Positions 12,340 to 21,256 of a stretch of DNA of 64,000 nt are shown one piece after another. Each line of letters opens with the position of its first letter. The stretch's first letter is position 1. The stretch is from Enterococcus hulanensis (GTDB taxonomy: Bacteria > Bacillota > Bacilli > Lactobacillales > Enterococcaceae): assembly GCF_005405485.1 (NCBI RefSeq), contig NZ_BJED01000019.1, positions 1-64,000 of the forward strand, given 5' to 3'. The translations under genes and the position numbers were made by a program. The notes under the pieces were generated by a model. It was given only the letters and a program-made list of their open reading frames with translations. It was not told where the DNA came from and ran no database searches.

Positions 12340-13968
12340 CTAATCCAACTGATACTCCCAATTCTCATTATAAAGTGAGAAGCGTTCTGCTCGGTATGAC
12401 CACGCACTGGTTGGAAAATCGGTGAGATCGACATTGAAGACTGTTTCGCCATCTTCAGTGACCTCTATGATGGAGCTGGTCTTGCCTTCGTCGCGATAGC
12501 CGAAATTGACTAAGCGATTGCCGGTAGCTGATAGATAGCGGGCGCTGCCGATGATTTTAGTAAAGTACTCTTCGCCTAGTTCTTCACCAAAGCTCCAAAT
12601 TTCTTCGATCGTCATCTCTTCTTCGTTAATACGAACTTGACGAGCTTCCGAATATTTTTCGGAGGTGTCTTTATCGCCGCGCGTGACAGAGATATTGTTA
12701 TCATAGAAAAGTACATCCGTTGTTGCTGCATCATCATCCTGATCCGGCAGGACGATCGCCGCGTGCTGTCCGCCGCTGGCTTTGACATCGCCATCTAGAA
12801 AATATTTTTGATAACTCTCTGGCCAACCGCTGCTGTCTCCCATAATCCATTTGATTTCGTTCGTGGCATAATCAATTTTCATAACCGTATCTTGATGCCT
12901 CCCTGAAATAATGATGCTGTTATCCGCCTCATCGTAATCCACCGAATTTTGGTGGAACCAATCGACCTTGCCATCCTCACGACTAGTCGAATCGTAATCC
13001 TCATAAAAGCTTTCCGGCAAAAGATCCTTCAAATCAATCGTTTTCTCGATTTCGCCTGTTTCACGGTTGACCTCGATCATCGTGTCTTCAATGTAATTAC
13101 TGCCATCATTGACTGTTAAGAGGAAATTGCCGCTTGGCAGCTCGATGCCATCATGATGGATGACGGTCATTTCGCCTTCACTTGTGCCAGTATCGTTTGA
13201 AGCACTAGAGCTTGAAAAATCATAGCGATTGTAGATTTTTCCTAAGTAGTCCGTCTCCAGCAGCACGTTATAGGTATTGGCATCATTGGCTTTTTTAGTC
13301 AGAAATAGTAAATTGCCGTTGTTCAATTCTTGGAAAATATGGCTGTTATAGCGCGTAGAATACCAGCGGACATCCCCATTCGCATCGAAGGCATACGGTC
13401 TTCTCGTACTCGGAACAGCAAAGGTCAGCTCGCTGTCGCCGATCTCCATTTTTTGTGTATCGGCTTCTTTGACATCAATGCTGGCAATGGATTTAGGCAA
13501 CGTTCCTGTTTTTATCGTTACCGTTTTTTCCATGCTTTCTCCTGTTTCATTGGTCAAAGTCACTGTAACTTCATTCTCCGTATCCGCGTATAAACCTAAA
13601 ACTGGAATACTGTGGGCCGTCGTGTATTCGCTAAAACTATTTTTGATCGTACTTTCCTCATCCTTGCCTGCCACGGAAATATCGACCTTCATCGCTTCAT
13701 CCGTTTGAAAAAGCAGCAATGCCGAAAGCGGACTGGCATCGTATGGATCAAGCTTCACATAAATATTCTCTTCATTGTATTCACCGCTGTCTAGAAGCGC
13801 TTGGTACTCTGCTTCTTCGTCATCCTGATCCTCTTTCCACTCCGAATTCAAAGTCACGGAAAGTTCTTCCGCCTCCACGTCATTCGATACCGAGCCGCTT
13901 ACTCCGCAGCCAGCTAAACAAATGCTCATTCCAAGAAAACAGGTCACCTTTTTTAATGTTGTCTTCAT
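12340..13968 (-). CDS. Aryl-sulfate sulfotransferase lipoprotein (AssT-like)
   Basis: A 542-residue secreted lipoprotein with signal peptide and lipobox SICLAGCG. An Asp/Glu-rich linker follows, then an N-terminal beta-sandwich, then a six-bladed propeller of the arylsulfotransferase family. Candidate active-site residues fit AssT: His in VIHHDGIELPSGN, His in WFHQNSVDY, Arg in ISGRHQDTV, and the sulfo-accepting His in GGQHAAIVL. The reaction is 3'-phosphoadenosine-independent transfer of sulfate from an aryl sulfate to a phenol. AAGGAG lies 7 bases before ATG 13968; the ATGs at 13974 and 13989 are less well placed. It lies downstream of and co-directional with an ABC ATPase and permease. Confidence 0.85.
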   Translation of the reverse strand: MKTTLKKVTCFLGMSICLAGCGVSGSVSNDVEAEELSVTLNSEWKEDQDDEEAEYQALLDSGEYNEENIYVKLDPYDASPLSALLLFQTDEAMKVDISVAGKDEESTIKNSFSEYTTAHSIPVLGLYADTENEVTVTLTNETGESMEKTVTIKTGTLPKSIASIDVKEADTQKMEIGDSELTFAVPSTRRPYAFDANGDVRWYSTRYNSHIFQELNNGNLLFLTKKANDANTYNVLLETDYLGKIYNRYDFSSSSASNDTGTSEGEMTVIHHDGIELPSGNFLLTVNDGSNYIEDTMIEVNRETGEIEKTIDLKDLLPESFYEDYDSTSREDGKVDWFHQNSVDYDEADNSIIISGRHQDTVMKIDYATNEIKWIMGDSSGWPESYQKYFLDGDVKASGGQHAAIVLPDQDDDAATTDVLFYDNNISVTRGDKDTSEKYSEARQVRINEEEMTIEEIWSFGEELGEEYFTKIIGSARYLSATGNRLVNFGYRDEGKTSSIIEVTEDGETVFNVDLTDFPTSAWSYRAERFSLYNENWEYQLD

Positions 13969-13984
13969 TTGCATTCTCCTTATG

Positions 13985-14086
13985 CTCATTTTTTTGCGGG
14001 AAAACTTGGTGTTTCGTTTCGAACTGCTTTCTCCAATTTATTTTCACTCGCACATTCATCAACTAGCAAAGTTGGACGAGCATCCC
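13985..14086 (-). repeat. Diverged single copy of the intergenic two-hairpin repeat
   Basis: The stretch between the arylsulfotransferase and ABC ATPase genes contains GCGGGAAAACTTGG and CATCAACTAGCAAAGTTGG, then GAGCATCC. This echoes the first-hairpin GGGAAAAA segment and the second-hairpin CCAACT...AGTTGGACTGACATCC end of the 157-bp units at 14757-15230. It is shorter and weakly conserved, so I call it tentatively. Confidence 0.4.
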
Positions 14087-14087
14087 C

Positions 14088-14747
14088 TTAAGATACTTGA
14101 CTGAACTCTTGGTTTTTCAACTCATACACCACATCGCACGCTTTGGCGACTTCCTGTTCGTGGGTGACTAAGATGATACATTTTTTTTGCTCATGGGCGA
14201 TCTCTTGGAATAGCCTGACGATCTCACCTGAAGTCGCTTCATCAAGATTTCCAGTCGGTTCATCGGCAACGATTAATTCATGCTCGCAGCATAAAGCCCG
14301 CGTTATCGCGACCCGCTGCTGCTGACCGCCAGATAATAAGGTCACTTTTTTCTCGGCTAATTCCTTGCCGATGCCGACCTTTTCCAAATTAGCTAAAGCG
14401 TAGGCTTTTTTATCGGCCTGCTGACTTTTTGCGATCTCCATTGCCGTAACTACATTGTCTACTGCTGATAAATACGGCAATAAGTTATATGCTTGGAAGA
14501 CAATCGAAACATCCTTGCGGCGATACTCTCGCAGACCGATTTTTTTCAAGGAAACATCATCATAAAGAATCTCCCCGCTTTTCGGTGTATCCAATCCTGC
14601 GATCAAGGAAAGAAACGTCGTCTTCCCTGATCCGCTCGTGCCTAAAATAGCGTACATTTTGCCCTTTTCAAAAGTCAGATTGACCTTTTCAAACAATGGG
14701 CCATTGTTTTCATACCAGTAACTTAAATCCTTCGTTGATAATGTCAT
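14088..14747 (-). CDS. ABC transporter ATPase, MacB/LolD type
   Basis: A 219-residue stand-alone nucleotide-binding domain. It has Walker A GTSGSGKT at about residues 35-42, Q-loop VFQAYNLLPYLS, signature LLSGGQQQR, Walker B LIVADEPTGNLDEA and the H-loop VTHEQ. The DEPTGNLD form is typical of the FtsE/LolD/MacB group that serves MacB-type permeases. AAGGAG lies 8 bases before the ATG and coincides with the end of the tandem repeat array. The partner permease lies upstream at 15237-16724. The pair probably exports a substrate or senses envelope stress together with the divergent two-component system. Confidence 0.92.
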   Translation of the reverse strand: MTLSTKDLSYWYENNGPLFEKVNLTFEKGKMYAILGTSGSGKTTFLSLIAGLDTPKSGEILYDDVSLKKIGLREYRRKDVSIVFQAYNLLPYLSAVDNVVTAMEIAKSQQADKKAYALANLEKVGIGKELAEKKVTLLSGGQQQRVAITRALCCEHELIVADEPTGNLDEATSGEIVRLFQEIAHEQKKCIILVTHEQEVAKACDVVYELKNQEFSQVS

Positions 14748-14756
14748 AAAGATTTC

Positions 14757-15230
14757 TCCTTCTTCTTATTAATGTATTTATTTTTCCAAAATCGGGAAAA
14801 ATAAGTTCGATTTTCATGCCGTATATCATCCAACTATGTGCTTGGTTTTTTGATTTGCTTAACTTGTGCTTTCGTCCTTCGATTCAAATAAACTGGGAAA
14901 AGTTGGACTGACATCCTTCTTCTTATTAATGTATTTATTTTTCCAAAATCAGGAAAAATAAGTTCGATTTTCATGCCGTATATCATCCAACTATGTGCTT
15001 GGCTTTCTGATTTTCGTGACTTGTGCTTTCGTTCTTCGATTCAAGCGAACTGGGAAAAGTTGGACTGACATCCTTCTTCTTATTAATGTATTTATTTTTC
15101 CAAAATCAGGAAAAACAAGTTCGATTTTCATGCCGTATATCATCCAACTATGCTCTTAGCTTTTTGATTTTCTTAACTTGTGCTTTCGTTCTTCAATTCA
15201 AATGAACTGGGAAAAGTTGGACTGACATCC
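14757..15230 (-). repeat. Three tandem 157-bp structured repeats between ABC permease and ATPase genes
   Basis: Units begin at 14757, 14914 and 15071, each exactly 157 bp, with a few bases of a fourth at 15228. Each holds a 10-bp inverted repeat (TTATTTTTCC / GGAAAAATAA) around AAAATC, and a second dyad (CCAACT ... AGTTGG). Read on the minus strand, the last unit ends in AAGAAGGAG, which is the ribosome binding site of the ATPase gene. There are no spacers and no protein coding. The units are nearly identical, with the differences concentrated between the hairpins. See the queG array at 33649-33976 for a shorter cousin. Confidence 0.9.
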
Positions 15231-15236
15231 CTTCAT

Positions 15237-16724
15237 TTACGAAATCAAGATTTTCTTCGGATTCAATCGCAGGATTCCCGCTGAAGATAGAACGATCGAG
15301 AATAAACTGATGCCTAATCCGATACCTGCTAAACTGAGAATTTCCATTGGCTTCACAGAGATATTCAGCTCTTGGATTTCCTCTGTTTGAGTAAATGGAT
15401 TGCTGGTCATTTGTCTGCCGCCAGGTCCGCCGTTTCCGCCACCAGGCGCTTGACCTTGTCCCGGTCCGCCATTGCCTGCGGCATCCGCTTGCCCTTCCGC
15501 ATTTTGCGTCGTGGTTGTTTGTTGGCTCAATAACTGATTTCCCACAGCATTTCCGACAATATTTCCGCTGGCTGCGGCGATCCCTAATGCAAAGATCATG
15601 CAGACAAAAATTTCAACGAAAAATTGTGAAATGACTTTGACCCGTGATTCGCCTAATGAAAGCAAGACGCCGATCTCATATTTCCGTTCGCGGATCGACA
15701 GCATAATGATCAGCGTCAAAATAATCACGCCGGCCGCCGCTACTAAAAGCACGATGTTTTTCGCGAAGCTTGAAACATTATTTAACGGCTGCAGCATTTG
15801 CTGATACATTTGGTCGTTAGTCTCTAAACTAAAGGTATCTGTATCGATCAATTTATTGGCTTGCTTAACGAAGCTTTCCATGTCTTTTGGATCGTCTAAG
15901 TTATAAACTGCTGAATCGATGGTTTTGCCATCTGAACCTGTCAAAGTATTGACCATTGTATAAGAAGAGAAGATCGTATTCACTGGATTCATAAAGTTGA
16001 ATCGAGCGCCCATGCTGTCGCCGGAATCACTGGTTTTATAGATCCCTTTAATCGTCACTTCCACGTCTTTATCATCTGTATCCTTGATTTTGAATGTATC
16101 ACCGACACTTAGCTCATTGGCCTCTGCCAAGCTTTGTTCGATCAGTACATTATTTGTTCCCTCATCATCAGAAGTGATCGCCTTCCCTTCCACCAGACTG
16201 GCCGTGCCAGAAGAAAAATCGCTGTAAGAGCTGCTTTGAGAAACACCTTTGATTTGGAAATCACCTTGGCTCATACCTCCCGGTGCCCCTTGTCCGCCAA
16301 AACCAGCGGCCTGCTCATCAGAGGAAGTTTCCTCTTCACTGTCGCTTGAGATGGGTGTGATTCCAGAGCTCTTATCGGCTGAGGTGCTTGCTTCAAATGA
16401 ATAGGATTTAACATTTGAAAGCTTGGCGATTTTTTCCGCATCACTCAAATTAACTGGTGTGCGTTCAAAGCTGCCTGGATCAGGTCTTGTTTCTTCTTCC
16501 GTATCTGAATCAGATTTCTGGCCAAACATCGCCTCCCGATTCGTTGATAAGGTGACGGTTGCCCCGACACTCTTTTTCGCATTCGTTGTCGCCAGCTCGG
16601 CGCCGCTGCGGATCGTCAAACCCGCTAGAACAAAAATTAAGATAGCTGAAAAAACGGCGATCATAATGACGCTGCGTCCTTTCTTGGCCCAAAGGCTTTG
16701 TGTAGCCCGTTTGATGTAATTCAT
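15237..16724 (-). CDS. ABC transporter permease, MacB/FtsX type
   Basis: A 495-residue permease with the MacB plan. One N-terminal membrane segment (about residues 17-38) leads into a large extracellular domain (about 40-310). Three membrane segments then follow near residues 325-345, 370-390 and 460-485. The loop before the last segment is low-complexity and rich in Gly, Gln and Pro (GGPGQGQAPGGG), and the extracellular domain has a Ser/Glu/Asp-rich insert (SDTEEETRPDPG; SDSEEETSSDEQ). GAGGAGG lies before the ATG. Its ATPase partner follows across the tandem repeats. It is divergent from the two-component genes at 17165-19163, which probably control it. Confidence 0.9.
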   Translation of the reverse strand: MNYIKRATQSLWAKKGRSVIMIAVFSAILIFVLAGLTIRSGAELATTNAKKSVGATVTLSTNREAMFGQKSDSDTEEETRPDPGSFERTPVNLSDAEKIAKLSNVKSYSFEASTSADKSSGITPISSDSEEETSSDEQAAGFGGQGAPGGMSQGDFQIKGVSQSSSYSDFSSGTASLVEGKAITSDDEGTNNVLIEQSLAEANELSVGDTFKIKDTDDKDVEVTIKGIYKTSDSGDSMGARFNFMNPVNTIFSSYTMVNTLTGSDGKTIDSAVYNLDDPKDMESFVKQANKLIDTDTFSLETNDQMYQQMLQPLNNVSSFAKNIVLLVAAAGVIILTLIIMLSIRERKYEIGVLLSLGESRVKVISQFFVEIFVCMIFALGIAAASGNIVGNAVGNQLLSQQTTTTQNAEGQADAAGNGGPGQGQAPGGGNGGPGGRQMTSNPFTQTEEIQELNISVKPMEILSLAGIGLGISLFSIVLSSAGILRLNPKKILIS

Positions 16725-16868
16725 ACTGCTTCCTCCTCTAGTTGCTTAGTAATTCAAAATCTATTTAACAAAATACTTCTAAAACTTGATACCACAGGGA
16801 TTCAAGCATGTTTTTAGCTGGTCCCCCCTATGCCGAACTAAATCTTGTTATCTTAGGTGGCGTAGCGA

Positions 16869-16973
16869 ACACTTTACAATGAGCATCATTGAGCTACAGT
16901 GCCTGTTCTGACGCGATTATTTGCTGAGCTTTTAATGTCAGAACGCTCAATGATGGAGGCTCGTTGTCAAGTG
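16869..16973. repeat. Long imperfect inverted repeat in the divergent intergenic region
   Basis: The left arm (16870-16911) contains CACTTTACAA, GAGCATCATTGAGC and GTTCTGAC. The right arm (16937-16973) contains GTCAGAAC, GCTCAATGAT and GAGGCTCGTTGTCAAGTG. Together they fold into a roughly 37-bp imperfect stem with a 25-base loop. It lies between the ABC permease (minus) and the response regulator (plus). No terminator T-run follows. A structured leader, a small mobile-element relic or a non-coding RNA are all possible. Confidence 0.6.
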
Positions 16974-17071
16974 CACTGGTTATTACGGCTGAAGTTTTTC
17001 ATAGATTTTTTTGAGTTACCGTTGCTTCGTCATCCTTCATGTGACTGCTTGTAGAATAGTCAAGCTGGCTT

Positions 17072-17085
17072 AACTTAAACTTAAG
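17072..17085 (+). promoter_or_regulatory. Direct repeat upstream of the response regulator, possible autoregulatory box
   Basis: AACTTAAACTTAAG is a tandem ACTTAA hexamer about 80 bases before the response-regulator start. A downstream extended -10-like TGGTACACT lies near 17125-17133. OmpR-type regulators often bind such direct repeats, so autoregulation is possible. I could not find the same box before the ABC permease. Confidence 0.3.
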
Positions 17086-17164
17086 CGCAGCAAAAAAAGT
17101 TTTAAGGTTGATTTAGGAAAGCATGGTACACTGGAAGCGGAATAAGGATAGGAGGAAACAATCC

Positions 17165-17839
17165 ATGATCAACTTATTAATCGTAGAAGATGAAGTAACT
17201 CTTTCAAATAATATAAAAGAAATTTTGGCCGACCTCGGCGAAATCACGCAGGTCTATGATGGCGAAGAAGGCTTGTTTGAAGCAGAAAGCGGGATGTATG
17301 ACCTGATCTTGCTGGATCTGATGCTGCCGGAGAAAAATGGCTATGAAGTCTTAGCGGAGCTGCGGGAAAAAAATATCCAAACTCCTGTATTGATCTTAAC
17401 CGCCAAAGATGCGTTAGAAGATAAAGTCACCGGTTTTCAAAAAGGGGCCGATGACTATTTGACGAAACCTTTTTATCGCGAAGAGCTGATCCTGCGGGTC
17501 AAAGCTTTATTGAAGCGCTCGTTGGGACTTTTCGCTGAAAATCAATTAGTCTATAAAACGATCACCTGCAACCTCGCGACTAAGGAAGCCTCCTTCGACG
17601 ATCAGATCCTGCCGATTCAAGGAAAGGAATTTGATCTTTTGGTCTACTTCATCCAAAATAAAGGCGTGATCTTGACGAAGGAGCAGATTTTCGATCGGAT
17701 TTGGGGCTTTGATTCTGATACGACGATCACCGTCGTGGAGGTCTACATGAGTCATTTACGAAAACATTTGAAGCCGGCAGGTATCGACCAGCTATTTAAA
17801 ACACTGCGCAACGTCGGCTATATCTTACAAAAGGATTGA
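17165..17839 (+). CDS. OmpR/PhoB-family response regulator
   Basis: A 224-residue regulator. The receiver domain (residues 1-118) has the acidic pair VEDE, phospho-acceptor D51 in LILLDLMLP, and Lys in DYLTKPF. A C-terminal winged helix lies at about 130-222 ([23 protein letters not shown]). The frame is open from 17123, but GGAGGA (17150-17155) selects ATG 17165. It is followed 4 bases later by its histidine kinase and is divergent from the ABC permease and arylsulfotransferase genes, its probable targets. Confidence 0.95.
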   Translation: MINLLIVEDEVTLSNNIKEILADLGEITQVYDGEEGLFEAESGMYDLILLDLMLPEKNGYEVLAELREKNIQTPVLILTAKDALEDKVTGFQKGADDYLTKPFYREELILRVKALLKRSLGLFAENQLVYKTITCNLATKEASFDDQILPIQGKEFDLLVYFIQNKGVILTKEQIFDRIWGFDSDTTITVVEVYMSHLRKHLKPAGIDQLFKTLRNVGYILQKD

Positions 17840-17843
17840 CGCT

Positions 17844-19163
17844 ATGAATACCGAAATATCAAGAAAGCAACGTTTAAAATTTTTCTTCATCAATGTCGCC
17901 GCCTTCGCGGGGATTTTCCTTCTGCTGGGCTTTATTACCTTGCAGCTGCTGCAAAGCTCGGCCTATCGCCAAACGGATTATTCCTTAGAGCAAATGGCAA
18001 AAAATGATCGGCTGATTGAAATGGAAATTAATCGCTATCAGCAAAACAACCCTTTTTTATCACAAATACCGGATGATCAGCGAATGATCAAAGGTCCTGA
18101 TGGCAACAACCGTTTCAATACTCAAATTATCTTATGGTCAAAGGATGGCGAAATCTTAAACAAAGAAGTGCTGGGCGGTCGATTCACTGAATTGGAGAAT
18201 TTGACTTTGGATAAGAAACAGTTGAATGCCATTCAGTCCTTGAGCTTGGAAAATTCGGCTGACAGTGCACAAAAATTAGCCTTTCATTCCTATACGATCA
18301 GGGCCGATCATGAAGACAACGGTGTTGCGTATATCCAATTTTTAGCCAACACTAATCAAATCGCCGACTCGATGAAAAATTTTGAGATGACCTTGATTCT
18401 TTGTATGGTAGTCTTTTGGCTGATTTCAATCGGGATTAGTTTCTATATTTCCAAAATGAATATGCGCCCTATCATGAATGCTTGGCGCAAGCAGCAGGAA
18501 TTTGTCGAAAATGCTTCTCACGAATTGCGTACGCCGTTAACGATCATTCAAAATAGCCTGCAGCAACTATTCACCCGACCGGATCACACGATTTTAGAGG
18601 AATCCGAACCAATCGCCCAAGCACTGAATGAGACGCGGCGAATGAATAGCTTGACTGAAGACCTGCTGACTCTGGCTCGCAGTGATTCCAACCAGCTGCT
18701 TTTGCACAAAGAAGCTGTGGAACCAAAAATCTTCATCAAGCAGTTGGCTCAGCCTTTCCAAGAGATTGCCGAAATGAACAACAAACAGTTCGTGCTGGAA
18801 AACTACGCGGATCAACCCATGATGATCGACGAGAAACGCATCCATCAGGTTTTGGTGATCCTGTTGGATAATGCATTAAAATATACCGAAGACAAAGAAA
18901 AAATCATTCTGCAATCCGAAATATCCAATGACAATTGGCTGATCGAGGTCAAAAACAACGGTCCCTCCATCAGTGACGAAGACAAAAGACACATCTTCGA
19001 ACGCTTCTACCGCGAAGACCGCTCCCGCTCCAAAGAAACCGGCGGCTACGGTCTCGGCCTTGCCATCGCTAAACAAATCATTACTCAACATAAAGGCAAG
19101 CTGACAGTACGTGATTGGGAACCAAGAGGCGTCGTGTTCCAGATCCGTTTGCCGATGAAATAA
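17844..19163 (+). CDS. Sensor histidine kinase partnered with the adjacent response regulator
   Basis: A 439-residue kinase. It has membrane segments at about 14-36 and 182-203, with a roughly 145-residue extracellular sensor between them. The HisKA domain carries H226 in ENASHELRTPLT. The HATPase domain has the N-box (LLDNALKY), G1 (VKNNGPSI) and G2 (GGYGLGLAI) motifs. A strong hairpin follows the stop. The sensor domain resembles none that I recognise, so the signal is unknown. An envelope-active compound sensed together with the MacB-type transporter is the natural guess. Confidence 0.95.
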   Translation: MNTEISRKQRLKFFFINVAAFAGIFLLLGFITLQLLQSSAYRQTDYSLEQMAKNDRLIEMEINRYQQNNPFLSQIPDDQRMIKGPDGNNRFNTQIILWSKDGEILNKEVLGGRFTELENLTLDKKQLNAIQSLSLENSADSAQKLAFHSYTIRADHEDNGVAYIQFLANTNQIADSMKNFEMTLILCMVVFWLISIGISFYISKMNMRPIMNAWRKQQEFVENASHELRTPLTIIQNSLQQLFTRPDHTILEESEPIAQALNETRRMNSLTEDLLTLARSDSNQLLLHKEAVEPKIFIKQLAQPFQEIAEMNNKQFVLENYADQPMMIDEKRIHQVLVILLDNALKYTEDKEKIILQSEISNDNWLIEVKNNGPSISDEDKRHIFERFYREDRSRSKETGGYGLGLAIAKQIITQHKGKLTVRDWEPRGVVFQIRLPMK

Positions 19164-19174
19164 ATTCACAGCAC

Positions 19175-19214
19175 GAAAAAAGCAAGCCTCTATCAAAAAA
19201 GAGACTTGCTTTTC
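19175..19214. terminator. Bidirectional terminator between histidine kinase and HAD phosphatase genes
   Basis: AAAAAGCAAGCCTCT pairs with AGAGACTTGCTTTT across a short loop, with A and T tracts on either side. It serves both convergent genes. Confidence 0.85.
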
Positions 19215-19230
19215 TGTTATTAACATTCTG

Positions 19231-20004
19231 CTAAATCCAGCCAAACTTGCGACAGGCATTATAGATCCCGTCATCAACATTTCGATCGGTCACATAATCC
19301 GCCTTTGACTTCAATTCATCCACCGCATTTCCCATCGCAATACTGGTCCAAGCTTTATCAAACATCACCAGATCATTCACGTCGTCACCAAAGACTACGA
19401 CATCCTTTTGCGGTCTGCCAAAATAATCCAAAACATCAAGGATTCCTTGCTTCTTATTATCGTGCTGGCACATAATATATTCAGGCACAAACCGCAGCTT
19501 CGCAAAGCTCTTCGGCTCAGGGATCAAATGATCCTGCTCCTTAGACAACGCCAAATAAAACTTATAAATATTCTCCACTTCAGCGATGTTAAATGCCGAA
19601 TCAATGAAATACTCCGTCGGCTCCTGTCTTGGTCCAACCTGTTGTCTAAACAAATCATTCTGAGCATAGACCTTCTCCGAATCATCAAGTGCGACCAACA
19701 CACCGATCCCTTTTTCCTCAGCCTGCCGAATAACCGCTACCGCTTCTTCTTTATCCAGCGGCGTATTTTTCACCAATTTATTTTCGATCACGACACCCAT
19801 GCCGCCTGAACAAACCATATTTTCCAGCCCAAGCTCATCCAACAAGTTGCGACATTTGTAATGCGCACGCCCTGTTGCGATCGAAACAAAGTGTCCGTTC
19901 TCCTGCAAAAGCTCCAACGTTCGCTTCGCACTAGGCACAATTTCCCTCGTCTTTCGATCCGTCAGCGTTCCATCAATATCAAAGAAAAAAAGCTTTTTCT
20001 CCAT
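19231..20004 (-). CDS. HAD-superfamily (Cof-type) hydrolase
   Basis: A 257-residue HAD-IIB protein. It has motif I FFDIDGTLTD, motif II SIATGRAHY, Lys in the cap (FAKLRFVP) and motif III VVFGDDVNDLVMF. The C2-type cap spans about residues 85-180. Members are phosphatases of small phosphorylated metabolites such as sugar phosphates or FMN; the substrate cannot be told from sequence. AAGGAG lies 10 bases before the ATG. It stands alone between convergent terminators and thyA. Confidence 0.9.
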   Translation of the reverse strand: MEKKLFFFDIDGTLTDRKTREIVPSAKRTLELLQENGHFVSIATGRAHYKCRNLLDELGLENMVCSGGMGVVIENKLVKNTPLDKEEAVAVIRQAEEKGIGVLVALDDSEKVYAQNDLFRQQVGPRQEPTEYFIDSAFNIAEVENIYKFYLALSKEQDHLIPEPKSFAKLRFVPEYIMCQHDNKKQGILDVLDYFGRPQKDVVVFGDDVNDLVMFDKAWTSIAMGNAVDELKSKADYVTDRNVDDGIYNACRKFGWI

Positions 20005-20247
20005 TTTCCACCCGCTCCTTCAATTTCATCACACTCGTGACTTATTGTATCATACCCGGGAGGATGGGAAATCTCCTTGACTGCATCAGTGAAAAGTAAA
20101 AAATCAATGTGAATGCTTCGTATTCCGATCCAAAAACACTATCCATAAAGCCTCCTTCCTCTTTTGAGTAATTAAGAGAATTTTTAATCCACGAATCCAT
20201 CGGAATATGTTAAACTCAGACAAAAGCATAAAAAGAGGAGAATTCTT

Positions 20248-21123
20248 GTGACTGAATATACTGGCTTCGACAAAATTTATCGCGACATCGTCATGGATAT
20301 CATTGAAAACGGCACGGATCAAGACCCTGCTTTAGTTCGGGCAAAATACGCTGATGGCAGCCCTGCCCCCACTCGTTTTATTCAAGGCGTCAACTTTAAA
20401 ATCACACCAGCCGACGGTATCCCGATTTTGAAATCAAAGCGCGTGTTTCAAAAAACACCTTTGATCGAATTGGAATGGATCTGGCAAGAATTGTCCAACG
20501 ACGTAACGTGGCTGCAAGATCATAAATGTAAAGTTTGGAACGAATGGGCCGATGAAAACAATACGATCGGTAAAGCGTACGGCTACCAATTGGCCAAAAA
20601 ATGCCGCAAGCTGCCGGATCACGAAGAAAAACTAAACCAAGTCGAATACGTTTTGCATCAGCTAGAAAACAATCCCGGCTCACGCCGCATCATGACTAGT
20701 CTGTGGGATGTGGACGATTTAGACGATATGACCTTGGAACCCTGCGTTTGGGCAACTAACTGGAAGGTTAACAATGGCGTACTTGACCTCCACGTTAAGC
20801 AACGTTCAGCCGACATGGCTCTAGGACAACCGTTCAACACCTACCAATACGCAGTACTGCATCGCTTGATCGCTGATCAATTAGGCTTCGAACTGGGCAC
20901 GATGCACTGGTGTATCGATGATGCCCACGTCTACGACCGACATATCGATGCCTTAAAAGAACAATTGTCGCAACCAGTTCCAGATAGCGAGCCAACACTA
21001 GTCTTACCAGATAAATATGACGAAAATGGTAAAGAACGTTCATTCTTTGAACGACGGTTATCTGATGTGAAGCTGGAAAATTATGAAAATAATGGCGTGT
21101 TTAAATATGAGATAGCGGAATAA
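20248..21123 (+). CDS. thyA: Thymidylate synthase, B. subtilis/phage phi3T ThyA type
   Basis: A 291-residue ThyA that converts dUMP to dTMP using methylenetetrahydrofolate. The catalytic Cys lies in LEPCVWATNW, the dUMP-binding region in QRSADMALGQPFNTYQYA, and the late Asp/His motif in DDAHVYDRHI. PCV in place of the common PCH, the SRRIMTSLWDVDDLD stretch and the YADGSPAPTR loop match the B. subtilis ThyA / phage phi3T branch rather than the E. coli ThyA branch. AGAGGAG lies 7 bases before the GTG start. No dihydrofolate reductase gene follows, unlike many thyA-folA pairs. A strong terminator follows. Confidence 0.92.
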   Translation: MTEYTGFDKIYRDIVMDIIENGTDQDPALVRAKYADGSPAPTRFIQGVNFKITPADGIPILKSKRVFQKTPLIELEWIWQELSNDVTWLQDHKCKVWNEWADENNTIGKAYGYQLAKKCRKLPDHEEKLNQVEYVLHQLENNPGSRRIMTSLWDVDDLDDMTLEPCVWATNWKVNNGVLDLHVKQRSADMALGQPFNTYQYAVLHRLIADQLGFELGTMHWCIDDAHVYDRHIDALKEQLSQPVPDSEPTLVLPDKYDENGKERSFFERRLSDVKLENYENNGVFKYEIAE

Positions 21124-21205
21124 CTAAAATTTGAACTAAACTTCAAATTTCACTAAAAACAATCGATTTTTGAAGTCAATTTCATTTTTGAATACTTTAG
21201 AAAAC

Positions 21206-21253
21206 AAAAAGAGCAGTAAACGATTTTTGACAATCGTTTACTGCTCTTTTTAT
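21206..21253. terminator. Bidirectional terminator after thyA
   Basis: AAAGAGCAGTAAACGATT and AATCGTTTACTGCTCTTT form a perfect stem of about 18 bp around TTTGAC. It is flanked by A and T tracts and serves both thyA and the truncated gene on the other strand. Confidence 0.9.
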
Positions 21254-21256
21254 CTA

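Noticed and set aside
14757-15230. Tandem repeats considered as CRISPR
   Set aside because: Units are 157 bp with no spacers, and no cas genes are nearby. The same holds for the 109-bp array at 33649-33976.
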